IMG/VR virus record: IMGVR_UViG_3300022752_003751
Span: 1-34,433 of that record
Length of the DNA: 34,433 nt
Origin: a virus
Reading direction: 5' to 3' (one strand)
Part shown: piece by piece, positions 21,572 to 30,744 of the stretch
How the letters are laid out: each line of letters opens with the position of its first letter
Position numbering within the stretch: position 1 is the stretch's first letter
Program-made: the position numbers and the translations under genes
Notes under the pieces: generated by a model
What the model saw: the letters and a program-made list of their open reading frames with translations, nothing else
Told to the model about the DNA's origin: nothing
Database searches by the model: none

Positions 21572-21800
21572 TTGCTGCCTCTAGTAAATATTTCTTTAAC
21601 TCAGTATATCCTCCTATAAGACAATTATCAATAAAAATCTGAGGTACTGATCTTGCTGTCGGTACTGCCTCTAATAATTCTTCTTTAGTCCATCCATCAC
21701 CAATTTTACGTTCTTCAAATTCTATACCACGTTGCTTTAATAGTACTTTTGCCTGATCGCAAAAGTTACAATGATATTTAGACCATAGAATTGCCTTCAT
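21564..21800 (-). CDS. Glutaredoxin (NrdC/GrxC-like), CNFC active site
   Basis: I place the start at the ATG at 21798-21800, with AAGGAG seven bases upstream; a longer frame would overlap the nrdB end. The 78-residue protein begins MKAILWSKYHCNFCDQAK, with the C-x-x-C redox site at 11-14. It continues with VPQIFIDNCLIGGYTEL, the cis-Pro (VP) and GG glutathione-binding elements of glutaredoxins. It should reduce the C-terminal CEAC of the phage NrdA. It lies 11 bases after nrdB, forming nrdA-orf-nrdB-grx, a standard T4-type nucleotide operon. Confidence 0.9.
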   Translation of the reverse strand: MKAILWSKYHCNFCDQAKVLLKQRGIEFEERKIGDGWTKEELLEAVPTARSVPQIFIDNCLIGGYTELKKYLLEAANG

Positions 21801-21810
21801 ATTTTTCTCC

Positions 21811-22911
21811 TTATAGTGCGGGCAGATCATCATATTCAATTACATCACTCATAACTCCAATGACATAATTTGTTGATTCGTTCTCTTGTAGAGCGGTCTG
21901 TTTCTTATTGATATTGACATGCTTGTTGAACCAAGGAATAGGACTTGTTTTAGGATGTTCCTCATTGTACTTAATGCCTATCTCTTTTAATCTTACAAAT
22001 GCTGTATAGTCAACAAAATCCTTGAGAATGTGTGGATTAAGTCCTATAACCACGCCTTTACTGAATAGGTAATCTGCCCAGGTTTTTTCTTCTTTGATCA
22101 CGTCCATATACATGTTATATACTTCGCTACGGCATTCGTCAACAATATCGGCAAATCTTTGGTCATCCTTTACCACTTGATTGATAAGGAAAGCAGTCCA
22201 TTCTGTATGTAATAATTCATCCTGCAATATGAGACTGATAATATTCCCATTACCAATGAATATTCGGTTTTCAACCATTGCCAGACTGGTTGCAAAACTA
22301 ACCATAAATCTCAACGCTTCTAAAGCATAACTGGCATTCAAGGCCAACCAAATTGCTTTTATATGATCCTTTTCATCTACATCAAATCCTGCTTCTTTGG
22401 CACAGTTTATTTTATGCAGACGGTCATAATACCGACCCACACTAGCAGCCATATCAATAATTTCTTTGGTGTCATGAATTTTGTTGAATTCTTCTTTAGG
22501 AACACCATAGACATTGCGTATGATATGACTATAACTTTTGCTATGAATATTGGTTTCAAAGAACGACCAGTTATTTACAAGTGCCTCTAATTCAGGTATA
22601 CTGATTACAGGGCTAAAAATTTGACTTGGTGCTCTACCCTGTATACTATCTAGGGCAGTTTGACGTAAAAGGTTGCTGGTAAAGATATGCCTAACTGCAT
22701 CGCTGGCCTCTTTAAAATCTATTTTATCTTTGGTCAAACTGACTTCTTCGGGAACCCAAAAAAATCCTCTGGCTAGTTCTTCAAATTTTTGTATTCTTGG
22801 ATATTTTACTTCCTCAAATCTCTGTACTGTGACAGGTCCTTCTACATCCAAAAACATCTTTCTTTTAAGATAATTTGTTTGTCTGCCTATATTATATTGA
22901 CTACTGCTCAT
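21811..22911 (-). CDS. nrdB: Ribonucleotide reductase class Ia small subunit
   Basis: The 366-residue protein matches NrdB. TALDSIQGR carries the first Asp ligand. WSFFETNIHSKSYSHIIRN carries the Glu, His and radical Tyr. YALEALRFMVSF and LQDELLHTEW carry the remaining Glu and His ligands. The C-terminus, VIEYDDLPAL, resembles the NrdA-docking tail. An oddity is E-T-N-I-H: E. coli and most relatives read E-T-I-H, so one residue is inserted between ligands E and H while H-to-Tyr spacing is kept. AGGAG lies seven bases before the ATG. The gene follows an 79-residue ORF that overlaps nrdA. Confidence 0.95.
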   Translation of the reverse strand: MSSSQYNIGRQTNYLKRKMFLDVEGPVTVQRFEEVKYPRIQKFEELARGFFWVPEEVSLTKDKIDFKEASDAVRHIFTSNLLRQTALDSIQGRAPSQIFSPVISIPELEALVNNWSFFETNIHSKSYSHIIRNVYGVPKEEFNKIHDTKEIIDMAASVGRYYDRLHKINCAKEAGFDVDEKDHIKAIWLALNASYALEALRFMVSFATSLAMVENRIFIGNGNIISLILQDELLHTEWTAFLINQVVKDDQRFADIVDECRSEVYNMYMDVIKEEKTWADYLFSKGVVIGLNPHILKDFVDYTAFVRLKEIGIKYNEEHPKTSPIPWFNKHVNINKKQTALQENESTNYVIGVMSDVIEYDDLPAL

Positions 22912-23140
22912 ATGGATCTCCTATTGATCCATCATCATTGTATTCAATTACAATGCCACCTTCTCCATTGGATCTAACGGTTCTAATATCGTCTTGTCGT
23001 AAGGCAGTGAGCAACATGCCCACTGCTTCATCGTCTATTTTTACATATTCATGAAATCCATGATAGGCAAAAAGTTTTACGATTTCTCTTTTTGCCTCCT
23101 CGGTATCCATTTGCCCATCTTGGAAATTATCATCGGTCAT
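22901..23140 (-). CDS. 79-residue protein between nrdA and nrdB
   Basis: The start is the ATG at 23138-23140, overlapping the nrdA TGA (ATGA). The product is acidic (MTDDNFQDGQMDTEEAKREI), with a helical core KLFAYHGFHEYVKIDDEAVGMLLTALRQ and a C-terminal strand GGIVIEYNDDG. It overlaps nrdB by 11 bases at its end. No family is recognised. Its position inside the nrd operon, coupled on both sides, suggests a regulatory or assembly role in nucleotide reduction, but this is only positional. Confidence 0.65.
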   Translation of the reverse strand: MTDDNFQDGQMDTEEAKREIVKLFAYHGFHEYVKIDDEAVGMLLTALRQDDIRTVRSNGEGGIVIEYNDDGSIGDPYEQ

Positions 23141-25446
23141 AATACACAGGCCTCGCAATTTTCTTCATCTTGAAGTATCTCCTCTATCTTCACTGTGGCA
23201 GTGGTTATTTCTGCCTTGGCACCAACCTTGTTGATCAAACTATAATAAATTGTCTTTATACCCCATTTGTATGCAAGCATTAAATTTCTAGCCACCATTG
23301 TGGCAGGAACCTTTGCTCCTGCATAATGTGCAGGATTATAAAATGTATTCGTGCTAATACTTTGATCAATATATGCAGCCAACACAGCGGCTGTTTTAAG
23401 ATAGGCCACGCAATCTTTTTGCTCCCACATCAACTCATATCTATTTTTAAGTCTCTTATATTCAGGAACCACCTGCACAAACGAACCTGCTTTTGATTCC
23501 TTAACACTGATCAGTTCCATTGGCATTTCAATACCATTTGTTGAGTTTAGAACGACAGAACTAGATTCCACAGGAGCCACGGCCATTAATGTGCCATTTC
23601 TTATACCATATTTTTTCATACGTTCACGTAATGTCTCCCAATCTAGGCTTGGAGTAAAATCAGTTAATGTGTTGACACCACTGTTTCTTCTCTCCCAAGG
23701 AAATATGCCTCGGCCATAATAAGTATATGCGCTACGTTTACAGGCTCCACGTTCTTGTGCTAGTTCTACACTGATTTCTGTGAGATAAAAAGCCTGATGT
23801 TCCATCCAGCGTTTTACTTCGGCGAGACTGTCTTTTTCGCCATACTTCATCCCTTTACGGGCATGCCAATAGGCAAGGTTAGTAATGCCCACGCCTAATG
23901 GTTCAAAATCGGTATTGGCCAGTTGACTTTGTATAGATAAGAAATCTTGATAGTTAAGCAGATTACTCAGTGAGCGAACCAATACTCTACAGGCCTTTCG
24001 CATATCCTGAGGATTGCGGAACGCACCCCAGTTAATCGACCCAAGTGTGCAAAGAGCAATTCGTCCCTCAGGATCTTCAATTCTTTGGAAAGGCTTCGTG
24101 GGTAATAATATCTCCTGGCATAGATTTGATTGATAAATCGGATCAGTGCTTGTATCAAAGGGCCCTTGTTGGATGACGTTGTCAATATTGACAAGGTATA
24201 TTCTACCAGTGTCAGTTCTTTCTTTAAGAATACCATTTTTGAATATTTCATCTGCTGGTAATACTTTTTTCTTCTTTGTCTTATCTTGCTCATAGCGTAG
24301 ATATAATCTTTCAAATTCCTTGCTGTCTCTATAGTAGGCCTCGTATAGGTCAGAAACCTCGTGGGGATCAAAAAGTGTTATATTCTCTTTATTCTTAAAC
24401 CTATTCCAAAATAGAGCATTGACCACAACACTGTAATCCATTTGACGGACACGAGTTTCTTCTGTGCCCTGATTATTTTTTAATACAATAAGATCTTCAA
24501 ATTGATAATGCCAAATGGGAAAAGTTACAGTACAACTTGCGTTACGTATTCCGCCTTGACTACAACTACGCAGATCTGAAAACCATTTCTTTAAGAATGG
24601 GATCATACCTGTATGTTTGATTTCTCCATTACGGATAGGGGCACCTAAAGGTCTGATTCGGCCAATTTCCAAGCCTATGCCAGCACGTTTACTGGCATAC
24701 TTGGCCATCATTTCTCCTGCTGCGAATATTGAATCCAATGTATCATCGCTGCTAATAAGAACGCAACTGCTGAACTGTTTAGTTGTAGTGCCAAGGCCAG
24801 CAAGCACAGGAGTAGCAAGAGTAAAGTGCCCATCACTCGCACATTCATAATATTCCTTCACATATTTCAATCTTTTGTCTTTTTGCTCGCTGTGAAAGGC
24901 AGTTGCGGCTGCTACAGCGTATCGAACTTGAGGAGTTTCATATATTTGTCCAGTTGCTCTGTTTTGTACTAGATATTTTTCACATAACTGAGCAATGGCT
25001 GCGTAGGTATAGTTTTCATCTTTATGATGATCTATAAAAAGATCAATGATGTTCCATTCATCTTCTGTATACCAATCCAGTAGTTCTGGGGTATACATGC
25101 CAAGATCTACATTCTTTTTGACAATCTGATAAAGTTTTGGAGGATCATAATTATTATAGACCTCCTTTCTTAACATGGAGTTCTTTTGGCGACCTGCTAC
25201 ATATTGATAATTAACATTGTTGATTTCTATGTTTTCTGTTTCATCTATTAGATTCACCATTGCTTTCAGTAGTAGTTCGTCAATGGTTTTTGTTTTCATG
25301 CCATCGTGAAGTTCTAATTGGGCCTTTATTTCAATCATGCTAGGGCTCACACCGTCTATACCCCTGCAGGCATTGGCAACCTGTCTCTGTATCTTACTAA
25401 TATCTAGGGGAACACGATCCCCATTCCTTTTGACCACTGTGATCAT
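23137..25446 (-). CDS. nrdA: Ribonucleotide reductase class Ia large subunit
   Basis: The 769-residue protein has an N-terminal ATP-cone (MITVVKRNGDRVPLDISKI to about 85), so dATP feedback may be kept. The catalytic barrel has FSSCVLISSDD (the C225-type cysteine), YQSNLCQEILLPT (C439, E441 type) and ALCTLGSINWG (C462 type). A MAVAPVESSSVVLNST segment near 600 matches PTASTS-type loops of the family. The C-terminus, EENCEACVL, ends in a C-x-x-C pair reduced by glutaredoxin. The start has AGAGGTGAAGTCC upstream. It begins the nrdA-orf-nrdB-grx operon and converts ribonucleotides to deoxyribonucleotides for phage DNA synthesis. Confidence 0.96.
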   Translation of the reverse strand: MITVVKRNGDRVPLDISKIQRQVANACRGIDGVSPSMIEIKAQLELHDGMKTKTIDELLLKAMVNLIDETENIEINNVNYQYVAGRQKNSMLRKEVYNNYDPPKLYQIVKKNVDLGMYTPELLDWYTEDEWNIIDLFIDHHKDENYTYAAIAQLCEKYLVQNRATGQIYETPQVRYAVAAATAFHSEQKDKRLKYVKEYYECASDGHFTLATPVLAGLGTTTKQFSSCVLISSDDTLDSIFAAGEMMAKYASKRAGIGLEIGRIRPLGAPIRNGEIKHTGMIPFLKKWFSDLRSCSQGGIRNASCTVTFPIWHYQFEDLIVLKNNQGTEETRVRQMDYSVVVNALFWNRFKNKENITLFDPHEVSDLYEAYYRDSKEFERLYLRYEQDKTKKKKVLPADEIFKNGILKERTDTGRIYLVNIDNVIQQGPFDTSTDPIYQSNLCQEILLPTKPFQRIEDPEGRIALCTLGSINWGAFRNPQDMRKACRVLVRSLSNLLNYQDFLSIQSQLANTDFEPLGVGITNLAYWHARKGMKYGEKDSLAEVKRWMEHQAFYLTEISVELAQERGACKRSAYTYYGRGIFPWERRNSGVNTLTDFTPSLDWETLRERMKKYGIRNGTLMAVAPVESSSVVLNSTNGIEMPMELISVKESKAGSFVQVVPEYKRLKNRYELMWEQKDCVAYLKTAAVLAAYIDQSISTNTFYNPAHYAGAKVPATMVARNLMLAYKWGIKTIYYSLINKVGAKAEITTATVKIEEILQDEENCEACVL

Positions 25447-25478
25447 AGGACTTCACCTCTTTTGTTTGGATGAGATAT

Positions 25479-25913
25479 TTACCTAGGAGCCCTCAGTTCT
25501 ATTAGGTTTTCAACTATAAATGACTCAGGAATTAAATGGGCCGGAATGGGGCCATTTTCATCGTAATTAAGTGCCCAGATATTATCTACATAGACTATAT
25601 TATATTCAATATTTTTCTTGTTGTCTATCATTGTTTTGATTAATATCGCCGAATCAGAAAATTTAGCAGTTAGTTGCAGTGTTTTTGCAATCATAACAGC
25701 CCTAGTGAAATCATCATATCTATTTTCAGAAATTATTTCCCATGGTGTAGGCCATAACTCATAGTCTATTCTATCAATATTATGGTTATAGGGAATAAAA
25801 GGGACGTTTTTCCAATAATTGCAAACAATCTGTAAAGGATTTTCAACTTCTTCTAAGATTTTTCTAAGGTTTCGCCATGAATCTAAGCGAAGTTCAATTT
25901 CATCATATTTCAT
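25479..25913 (-). CDS. Hypothetical protein beside the tail fibre, 144 residues
   Basis: An alpha-beta protein with the notable tract YELWPTPWEIISENRYDDFTRAVMIAKTL, and a beta C-terminus (IEYNIVYVDNIWALNYDENG). WPTPWEI-type tracts are, as I recall, common in a small protein encoded next to fibre genes of T4-type marine phages. The ATG overlaps the fibre gene's stop (TAATG). It may be an assembly chaperone or attachment accessory, inferred only from its place after the fibre. Confidence 0.65.
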   Translation of the reverse strand: MKYDEIELRLDSWRNLRKILEEVENPLQIVCNYWKNVPFIPYNHNIDRIDYELWPTPWEIISENRYDDFTRAVMIAKTLQLTAKFSDSAILIKTMIDNKKNIEYNIVYVDNIWALNYDENGPIPAHLIPESFIVENLIELRAPR

Positions 25914-28021
25914 TAATCATATAGTATATGTGGTTCGAACTGAACATAAACATCACTTGAATAACCAAATGCACTACCTCCTAATCTTGTATCACTTTGA
26001 GTATCTGTTACAACTATTGCATTTATAGTAGTGTTAAATGATGTTGTAAGTGCTGTTGCACTACCTGTCCAAGTAAATGTAGCAAGTGAATTATTAACGC
26101 CTATTGAATTAACATAAATTATAAGATCATTTAATGGAGTTAGTCCTGCAAGTCCCCTTGTTCCTCTAATACGTATAGTATCACCAACTTCGTAATTTTG
26201 ACCCCCTGCTCCAACCAGAGTTACATTAGAATATGATCCTGTAGATGTTGTACCTGTATATGGATAAGGACTTACCGTAACACTAAATTCTGCATTTGTA
26301 CCCCTTGGTCTAGGATTATATATCCAAAATCTTATATAACGTTCTGTGACACGTTTTTCATATGGAAATACAAAACCATCTCCATTAGGACCATCATATA
26401 TTGCACCGTCACCGTAATTGAAATGGTAATTATCTGACACTAGAATTTCTGGATCGTTACCTGAACTAACGTTAACACTGAGTGTACCTTGCCTATCTAA
26501 TTGAGGTGGACTTCCAGGTACATAAACAAGATATTTGGCTGTTAAAAATTGCTGTTCACCTGTAATAGGTAGATAAAAAACACTTCCAGAAACATTGGTA
26601 GATGAAGAATATCTACCAACAGTTTTTGTTATTGGAATGCTATAATCTAAAACACCACGACCATCAATTAGAGGAAAATATGTAGAACTATTAGAACTTT
26701 CTAATCTAATTTTTTCTCTGGCAAAATAATCATTTTGACTTAAATTACCCCAAGTTCCAAAATATATGATACTGGTTCCAGTAGTGGCAATATCTCCACT
26801 GGCGTCTAAGAAATTTGCAACATTTTCAAACCTATTAGAAGAACTTATGATATGTGCTGATAAATTCGTTCCGCTGCTGATGCCTGCATATATACCTTGA
26901 GAATGTATAGTGCTAAATCTAGAATTCTCAATTTTTACTGAAGTAGGACCGTTAACATCTAAATTACTAGGGTTATTAAAATTCACTCCATATTTTAAAA
27001 ATTCAAAAGAGCAATTATTAATATAGATATCATATATGTTGTATCTTGATACAATACCCGAATTTAATCCTGTAAAGACACAATTTTCTATACTAATGTG
27101 CTCGACTGCGGTGGTATTATTACCTCTAATGTCTATGGCCACGCAGGTCGAACTACTTATTATTATTGATGCAGTGGTTAAAATACCTCCAGAAAATCTA
27201 ACATCTTTAACAGATGTATAAGCGGTATTATCTAAAGAAAGCATACTAACACCAGTAGTGGCTGTTGAAGGATTGTCTAATGTAATTTTTTCAATAGAAA
27301 TATATTGTGGTTTGGGTAATGCACTTCCCATTGTAATTGGTGCTGTGTCAAAACTTACGCCGGCCCCATCTATAGTCTCAAAAAAATGAAATCCTGGCCC
27401 GCTTGATCTTATAATAGTGCTATTCATACCATCTCCTACGATCCTTACCCCTCTTGGTAATGGAATAGTTTGATGGATGACATATATTCCTGCAGGAAAA
27501 TATAACGTTTTTCTAACTTCAGTGGTTGTATTAATTGCTCTTAGAGCAGTGGTTCTCCAAGATGCAGTATTATTATTGAATTCACCCGGTTCATCAAATA
27601 ATCTTCTAACAGCGATGCTAATGGCACTGGTATCTACTGTGGTGCCATCACCTTGTGCTCCAAAATCTTTTACATTAGCAAAATCATCTAATTTCTGTTG
27701 TAATGTTCTATAATATTCAAATGCATTTTGTCCAGGTACCCAGGTACTACTTGTTATACCTGTTGTTTTTTCAAATGTGTAAAGGGTATTATCTAAATTT
27801 ATATTAGATTCTCGTGCTGATCTGAAAAGGTTTCTAAGGTCATTTTCAGTTAAGATTCTTACGTTGGCATCTCTACTTCCGCCATCTACTCGTCTTAATC
27901 CAATGTATAGATTTTCAGTATCACTTGCCCAGCCTAATTCACCACTATCTAATACTGGAACGCCGGTTTGATTTTCTTGTCCGCGACGAACTTGAATTTT
28001 GCTAATTTCAACAACTGGCAT
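25913..28021 (-). CDS. Tail fibre/spike with pectate-lyase-like beta helix
   Basis: The 702-residue protein starts with the marine T4-type attachment motif (VEISKIQVRRGQENQTG, LDSGELGWASDTENLYIG). A pectate-lyase-like entry motif, VKDFGAQGDGTTVDTSAI, then leads a long series of parallel beta-helix turns (about 110-430) with Asn, Ile and Ser ladders. The C-terminal half (about 430-700) is beta-rich with NYEVGDTIRIRGT and ends YVQFEPHILYD. The beta helix could bind or cut a surface polysaccharide; no catalytic residues can be named. A GATAAATA late box lies upstream. It is probably one of the host-range determinants. Confidence 0.82.
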   Translation of the reverse strand: MPVVEISKIQVRRGQENQTGVPVLDSGELGWASDTENLYIGLRRVDGGSRDANVRILTENDLRNLFRSARESNINLDNTLYTFEKTTGITSSTWVPGQNAFEYYRTLQQKLDDFANVKDFGAQGDGTTVDTSAISIAVRRLFDEPGEFNNNTASWRTTALRAINTTTEVRKTLYFPAGIYVIHQTIPLPRGVRIVGDGMNSTIIRSSGPGFHFFETIDGAGVSFDTAPITMGSALPKPQYISIEKITLDNPSTATTGVSMLSLDNTAYTSVKDVRFSGGILTTASIIISSSTCVAIDIRGNNTTAVEHISIENCVFTGLNSGIVSRYNIYDIYINNCSFEFLKYGVNFNNPSNLDVNGPTSVKIENSRFSTIHSQGIYAGISSGTNLSAHIISSSNRFENVANFLDASGDIATTGTSIIYFGTWGNLSQNDYFAREKIRLESSNSSTYFPLIDGRGVLDYSIPITKTVGRYSSSTNVSGSVFYLPITGEQQFLTAKYLVYVPGSPPQLDRQGTLSVNVSSGNDPEILVSDNYHFNYGDGAIYDGPNGDGFVFPYEKRVTERYIRFWIYNPRPRGTNAEFSVTVSPYPYTGTTSTGSYSNVTLVGAGGQNYEVGDTIRIRGTRGLAGLTPLNDLIIYVNSIGVNNSLATFTWTGSATALTTSFNTTINAIVVTDTQSDTRLGGSAFGYSSDVYVQFEPHILYD

Positions 28022-28042
28022 AGATAATATCCCCTTATAGGA

Positions 28043-28050
28043 TATTTATC
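28043..28050 (-). promoter_or_regulatory. Late-type promoter GATAAATA upstream of tail fibre
   Basis: The minus strand reads GATAAATA (7 of 8), 21 bases before the fibre ATG, with AAGGGGA in the leader as a possible ribosome binding site. Confidence 0.5.
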
Positions 28051-28768
28051 AGTAGACCAGTTGTTTGGTTCCGCCTAGATTCATTAAATAGTATTCTTCT
28101 ACCTTATCTAACCATAGATCTTGATATTTGACAAATTCATCTGGCCAAAGATCAAATTGTTGATATTGTAAGTCTCTAGAGCACATGAATACATGGCCTT
28201 CTTTGATATCAGTTCCATATACTTCATTATGTGCTAGTATATAGGCAACTAATTGCATTTTATAATCTTCAACCCATTCTTCTTTTTTTGGCTTATTTGT
28301 TTGCTTGTAGTCGCAAACACTAGGATTACCTTTATATACTGCAACAAGATCCGTAGTTCCGGAATATAAGCCTGGAAAATACAAACTTTGTTCCATTGCC
28401 CATACTTCGTCTACAAATTTCAAACCTTGTTCAATTATTATATCTGCCATTTTATTTGCCTGTACATGAACAGGGTTATTTCCTGGCTGTCGTTGAATAC
28501 CTGCAATGAATCTCTCTAAATTACCATGCATGGCTGTGCCTATGCCTGCCGCTTCTTGCGTGATTTGTTGGGCTTTTTCATGCCCAATTCTATCTCTCCA
28601 TTCATTCAGTGCAGTCATGTCTTTAGTAGCACTGAGAATGGTTGTAACGCTGGGAAGACTTTCACCGTCTGGGGTTAGATATACCCTTTTTCTTGTTAAA
28701 GGGTCATTGATTTGCTTGCAATTTTTATATTTAAAACGTTCAATAAAAGGAGGTGGAGTATAATTCAT
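28049..28768 (-). CDS. RecB-like PD-(D/E)xK nuclease
   Basis: The start is the ATG at 28766-28768; the TTG one codon upstream is not needed. The protein (239 residues) has the RecB/Cas4-type nuclease motifs. These are a GTAMHGNLERF helix (H81), the catalytic core SGTTDLVAVYKG (D140) with CDYKQ (D153-x-K155), and the QLVAY helix (Q172-x3-Y176). This is the family of phage exonucleases acting in recombination or DNA breakdown. Its promoter is a consensus sigma70 pair (TTGACA-16-TATAAT) with six bases from TATAAT to the ATG and no Shine-Dalgarno, so the mRNA should start exactly on the A of the ATG. This suggests early expression. Confidence 0.82.
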   Translation of the reverse strand: MNYTPPPFIERFKYKNCKQINDPLTRKRVYLTPDGESLPSVTTILSATKDMTALNEWRDRIGHEKAQQITQEAAGIGTAMHGNLERFIAGIQRQPGNNPVHVQANKMADIIIEQGLKFVDEVWAMEQSLYFPGLYSGTTDLVAVYKGNPSVCDYKQTNKPKKEEWVEDYKMQLVAYILAHNEVYGTDIKEGHVFMCSRDLQYQQFDLWPDEFVKYQDLWLDKVEEYYLMNLGGTKQLVY

Positions 28769-28774
28769 CAAGTA

Positions 28775-28802
28775 ATTATACTAGAATAAAATCATATGTC
28801 AA
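28775..28802 (-). promoter_or_regulatory. Consensus sigma70 promoter TTGACA-16-TATAAT
   Basis: Perfect hexamers, TTGACA at 28797-28802 and TATAAT at 28775-28780, with a 16-base spacer. Six bases separate TATAAT from the nuclease ATG, so +1 falls on its A. The -35 box overlaps the stop region of the neighbouring gene. Confidence 0.82.
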
Positions 28803-29146
28803 ATTTTTGGAGTTAATTGCCTGGCATTGCTTGCTGCCATAGCATCTACGCTGGGGCCAGACCCTTTACTTGGTAAAATTGCTGCCTCTGGTTTGTTTAA
28901 GATAATTGTACCCTTGTCGGTGATATCAAATACATCACCTGTTGGATCAATTTTATCTTTAAATGCCTTTAATGTATCAATATCAGTAATGCTAAATCCT
29001 AAATCCCTAGCAATGTCTTTTATTACAGCAAGAGGCAATTCTCTCGACCCACCAGATTTTTTTGCCTGACCTTGTCTTACAGCCAAAGCACTCCTAAGAG
29101 ACCCGATATCATAAGTCGGGTCTTCAAAGAGTTCTTTTATTTTCAT
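28799..29146 (-). CDS. Probable packaged protein with capsid-targeting-like N-terminus
   Basis: The 115-residue protein begins MKIKELFED, fitting the T4 capsid-targeting form (M-K...E-L/F-x-x-E) with an L-x-E cleavage site after residue 8. After it the protein is polar and helical: SLRSALAVRQGQAKKSG, DIARDLGFSITDIDTLKAFKDKI and a beta turn GTIILNKPEAAI. Its ATG overlaps the TGA of the scaffold-like 525-residue gene (ATGA). A 25-base inverted repeat lies in its codons 8-16. I infer a small internal head protein. Confidence 0.6.
   Translation of the reverse strand: MKIKELFEDPTYDIGSLRSALAVRQGQAKKSGGSRELPLAVIKDIARDLGFSITDIDTLKAFKDKIDPTGDVFDITDKGTIILNKPEAAILPSKGSGPSVDAMAASNARQLTPKI
29099..29123 (-). 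repeat. Coding-region hairpin in capsid-targeted gene
   Basis: A perfect eight-base-pair inverted repeat (AGACCCGA / TCGGGTCT) with a nine-base loop sits just after the predicted cleavage codons. No T tract follows. It could slow ribosomes or be chance. Confidence 0.35.
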
Positions 29147-30720
29147 TTTGCTAATCGAGTTATAATGCTATGTGATTCTGCTAGTTTACGTTGAAAGCGA
29201 TTTTCACGCATTTCACGACCTGAGGCTTCTGGACCCCCGGCCGCTGCATCAGCAGCCCCAAATTCATCAGCAGTAGGTTCATTCATTAGATCAGGTCCTG
29301 CTGCATCCATATCAGGTTCTGGTGCTGTATCCATCCCCATGGGTTCTGAAGGCATTTGACCTCCGGCCAATGCTGCTACTGCATTTGAGATTGACTCGCG
29401 TTGTTGAGTAAGAACTTCTAATGTAGCACTTAATGCTGGGCCTACGGCCTGCTTAAATGCATCTGCCTCTGCGGGTCCAAAGTCAGCACGGATAGCATCA
29501 GCAAGTTCAATCATACTCTTAGTTTGGTATTGGCCAACACGTTGCATCCAACTGGTATAATCATTTACCATATCACCTGCGGCTGTAATTGCCTTGGCTT
29601 TACCCTCTTCATCCTCACTTAATAGATAGGCTAGACTTTCATTTACCCTACGTACATTCTGTTTAAAAATTATGTTAGATTCTTCTAACTTACCAGCCTT
29701 CTTTAATTTTTGGCGAACAGCACCTGCTACACGCTCACCTGCTGCCTTGCTGCCATACTTTTGGCCTGCTTTCTTGGCAATTTTAGCAAAGTTCTTGCCT
29801 GGCTTACCTTCGTCCTTGCCTTCATACATTCCGCCACATTCTTTTAGGCCATGGACTGGACATTTCTTACCTTTTGGTGTGTGATTACACTTGTCATCGG
29901 CTTCTTTTAAGCGTCCATCTTTTTCTGCTGATCTTAACATTGCTGCACGATCAGCATAACTACTACGCTTGACATCTTTAGCGGCTTTCTTTTCACCCGG
30001 TGTAGGATTTTTAACATGCTTTAACGGATCAAACTTTTCTTCCTTTACACCTGGCTCATCTTGTTTTGCGCTCTGTGCCTTGCCCTTGACTAACTTACCT
30101 TTAACCTGTGTAGCATGTAGTCTTGCTGCCTGATCACCTTGCTTGCCTTGATGAAAACTGGTAAAGGGAACTTTACCCTCTGGTGGTTTGCTATCATGCT
30201 CTGGATTGTCATATCCCTTACCTGAAATACGACGACCTTCGTCTGCTTTAACATCTTTCTTCTTTCCACCTTTTTGATCTTTACCAGTAGCACCGGCAAT
30301 TACATCGCCTCTAGTAACTTTATCAAAAGGTGGGTAATTGTTGGCAAGATTACCGTCATTGGTTCCTTTTGCCTTTTTAGTATACTTAGGTGCCCTGACA
30401 CCTTTTTTGGCTTCTGATAGTGCATCTAATGCATCTAACTTGTCTCTTAATTTTTTGATGTCTTCACCTAACATTTCTTTGATCCTTTTATTGAGCAATT
30501 CTAACATTGCTTTATCTTTTTGATAATCATCATCTGTTAAAAGAGCATTGATACCGGATATACCTTCTTTTTGAAATACTCTAGTTCTTAATTTATTTCT
30601 AAAATCCTCTAATTGCTCTCTATCATAACTTTCAATATCAACTTTTAAACCAAACTGTCGTGAGATATTTTCTAATAAATCGTTACTGGTTAGTTCTTTG
30701 TTAAAATCTTTAGTTTTCAT
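29143..30720 (-). CDS. Head scaffold or internal protein, 525 residues
   Basis: I start it at the ATG at 30718-30720; the TTG at 30735 in the longer frame is not supported, and TTGGATATATCT precedes the ATG. The protein has a helical N-terminus (MKTKDFNKELTSNDLLENI), a long Lys/Gly-rich disordered centre with KKGVRAPKYTKKAKGTNDG, a CNHTPKGKKCPVHGLKECGG cluster at about 284-303 that looks like a zinc-binding knuckle, and a helical C-terminal third with Met/Pro/Asp-rich stretches. It ends LAESHSIITRLAK. Many L-x-E sites occur, as in T4-type core proteins cut by the prohead protease. I infer a prohead core or internal virion protein; a zinc-knuckle virion protein is an alternative. Confidence 0.55.
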   Translation of the reverse strand: MKTKDFNKELTSNDLLENISRQFGLKVDIESYDREQLEDFRNKLRTRVFQKEGISGINALLTDDDYQKDKAMLELLNKRIKEMLGEDIKKLRDKLDALDALSEAKKGVRAPKYTKKAKGTNDGNLANNYPPFDKVTRGDVIAGATGKDQKGGKKKDVKADEGRRISGKGYDNPEHDSKPPEGKVPFTSFHQGKQGDQAARLHATQVKGKLVKGKAQSAKQDEPGVKEEKFDPLKHVKNPTPGEKKAAKDVKRSSYADRAAMLRSAEKDGRLKEADDKCNHTPKGKKCPVHGLKECGGMYEGKDEGKPGKNFAKIAKKAGQKYGSKAAGERVAGAVRQKLKKAGKLEESNIIFKQNVRRVNESLAYLLSEDEEGKAKAITAAGDMVNDYTSWMQRVGQYQTKSMIELADAIRADFGPAEADAFKQAVGPALSATLEVLTQQRESISNAVAALAGGQMPSEPMGMDTAPEPDMDAAGPDLMNEPTADEFGAADAAAGGPEASGREMRENRFQRKLAESHSIITRLAK

Positions 30721-30744
30721 AGATATATCCAACAAATTATCTTT

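Noticed and set aside
23967-24371. 134-residue minus-strand frame inside nrdA
   Set aside because: It lies wholly inside nrdA in another frame, with no RBS of its own and low-complexity content; a shadow of the real gene.
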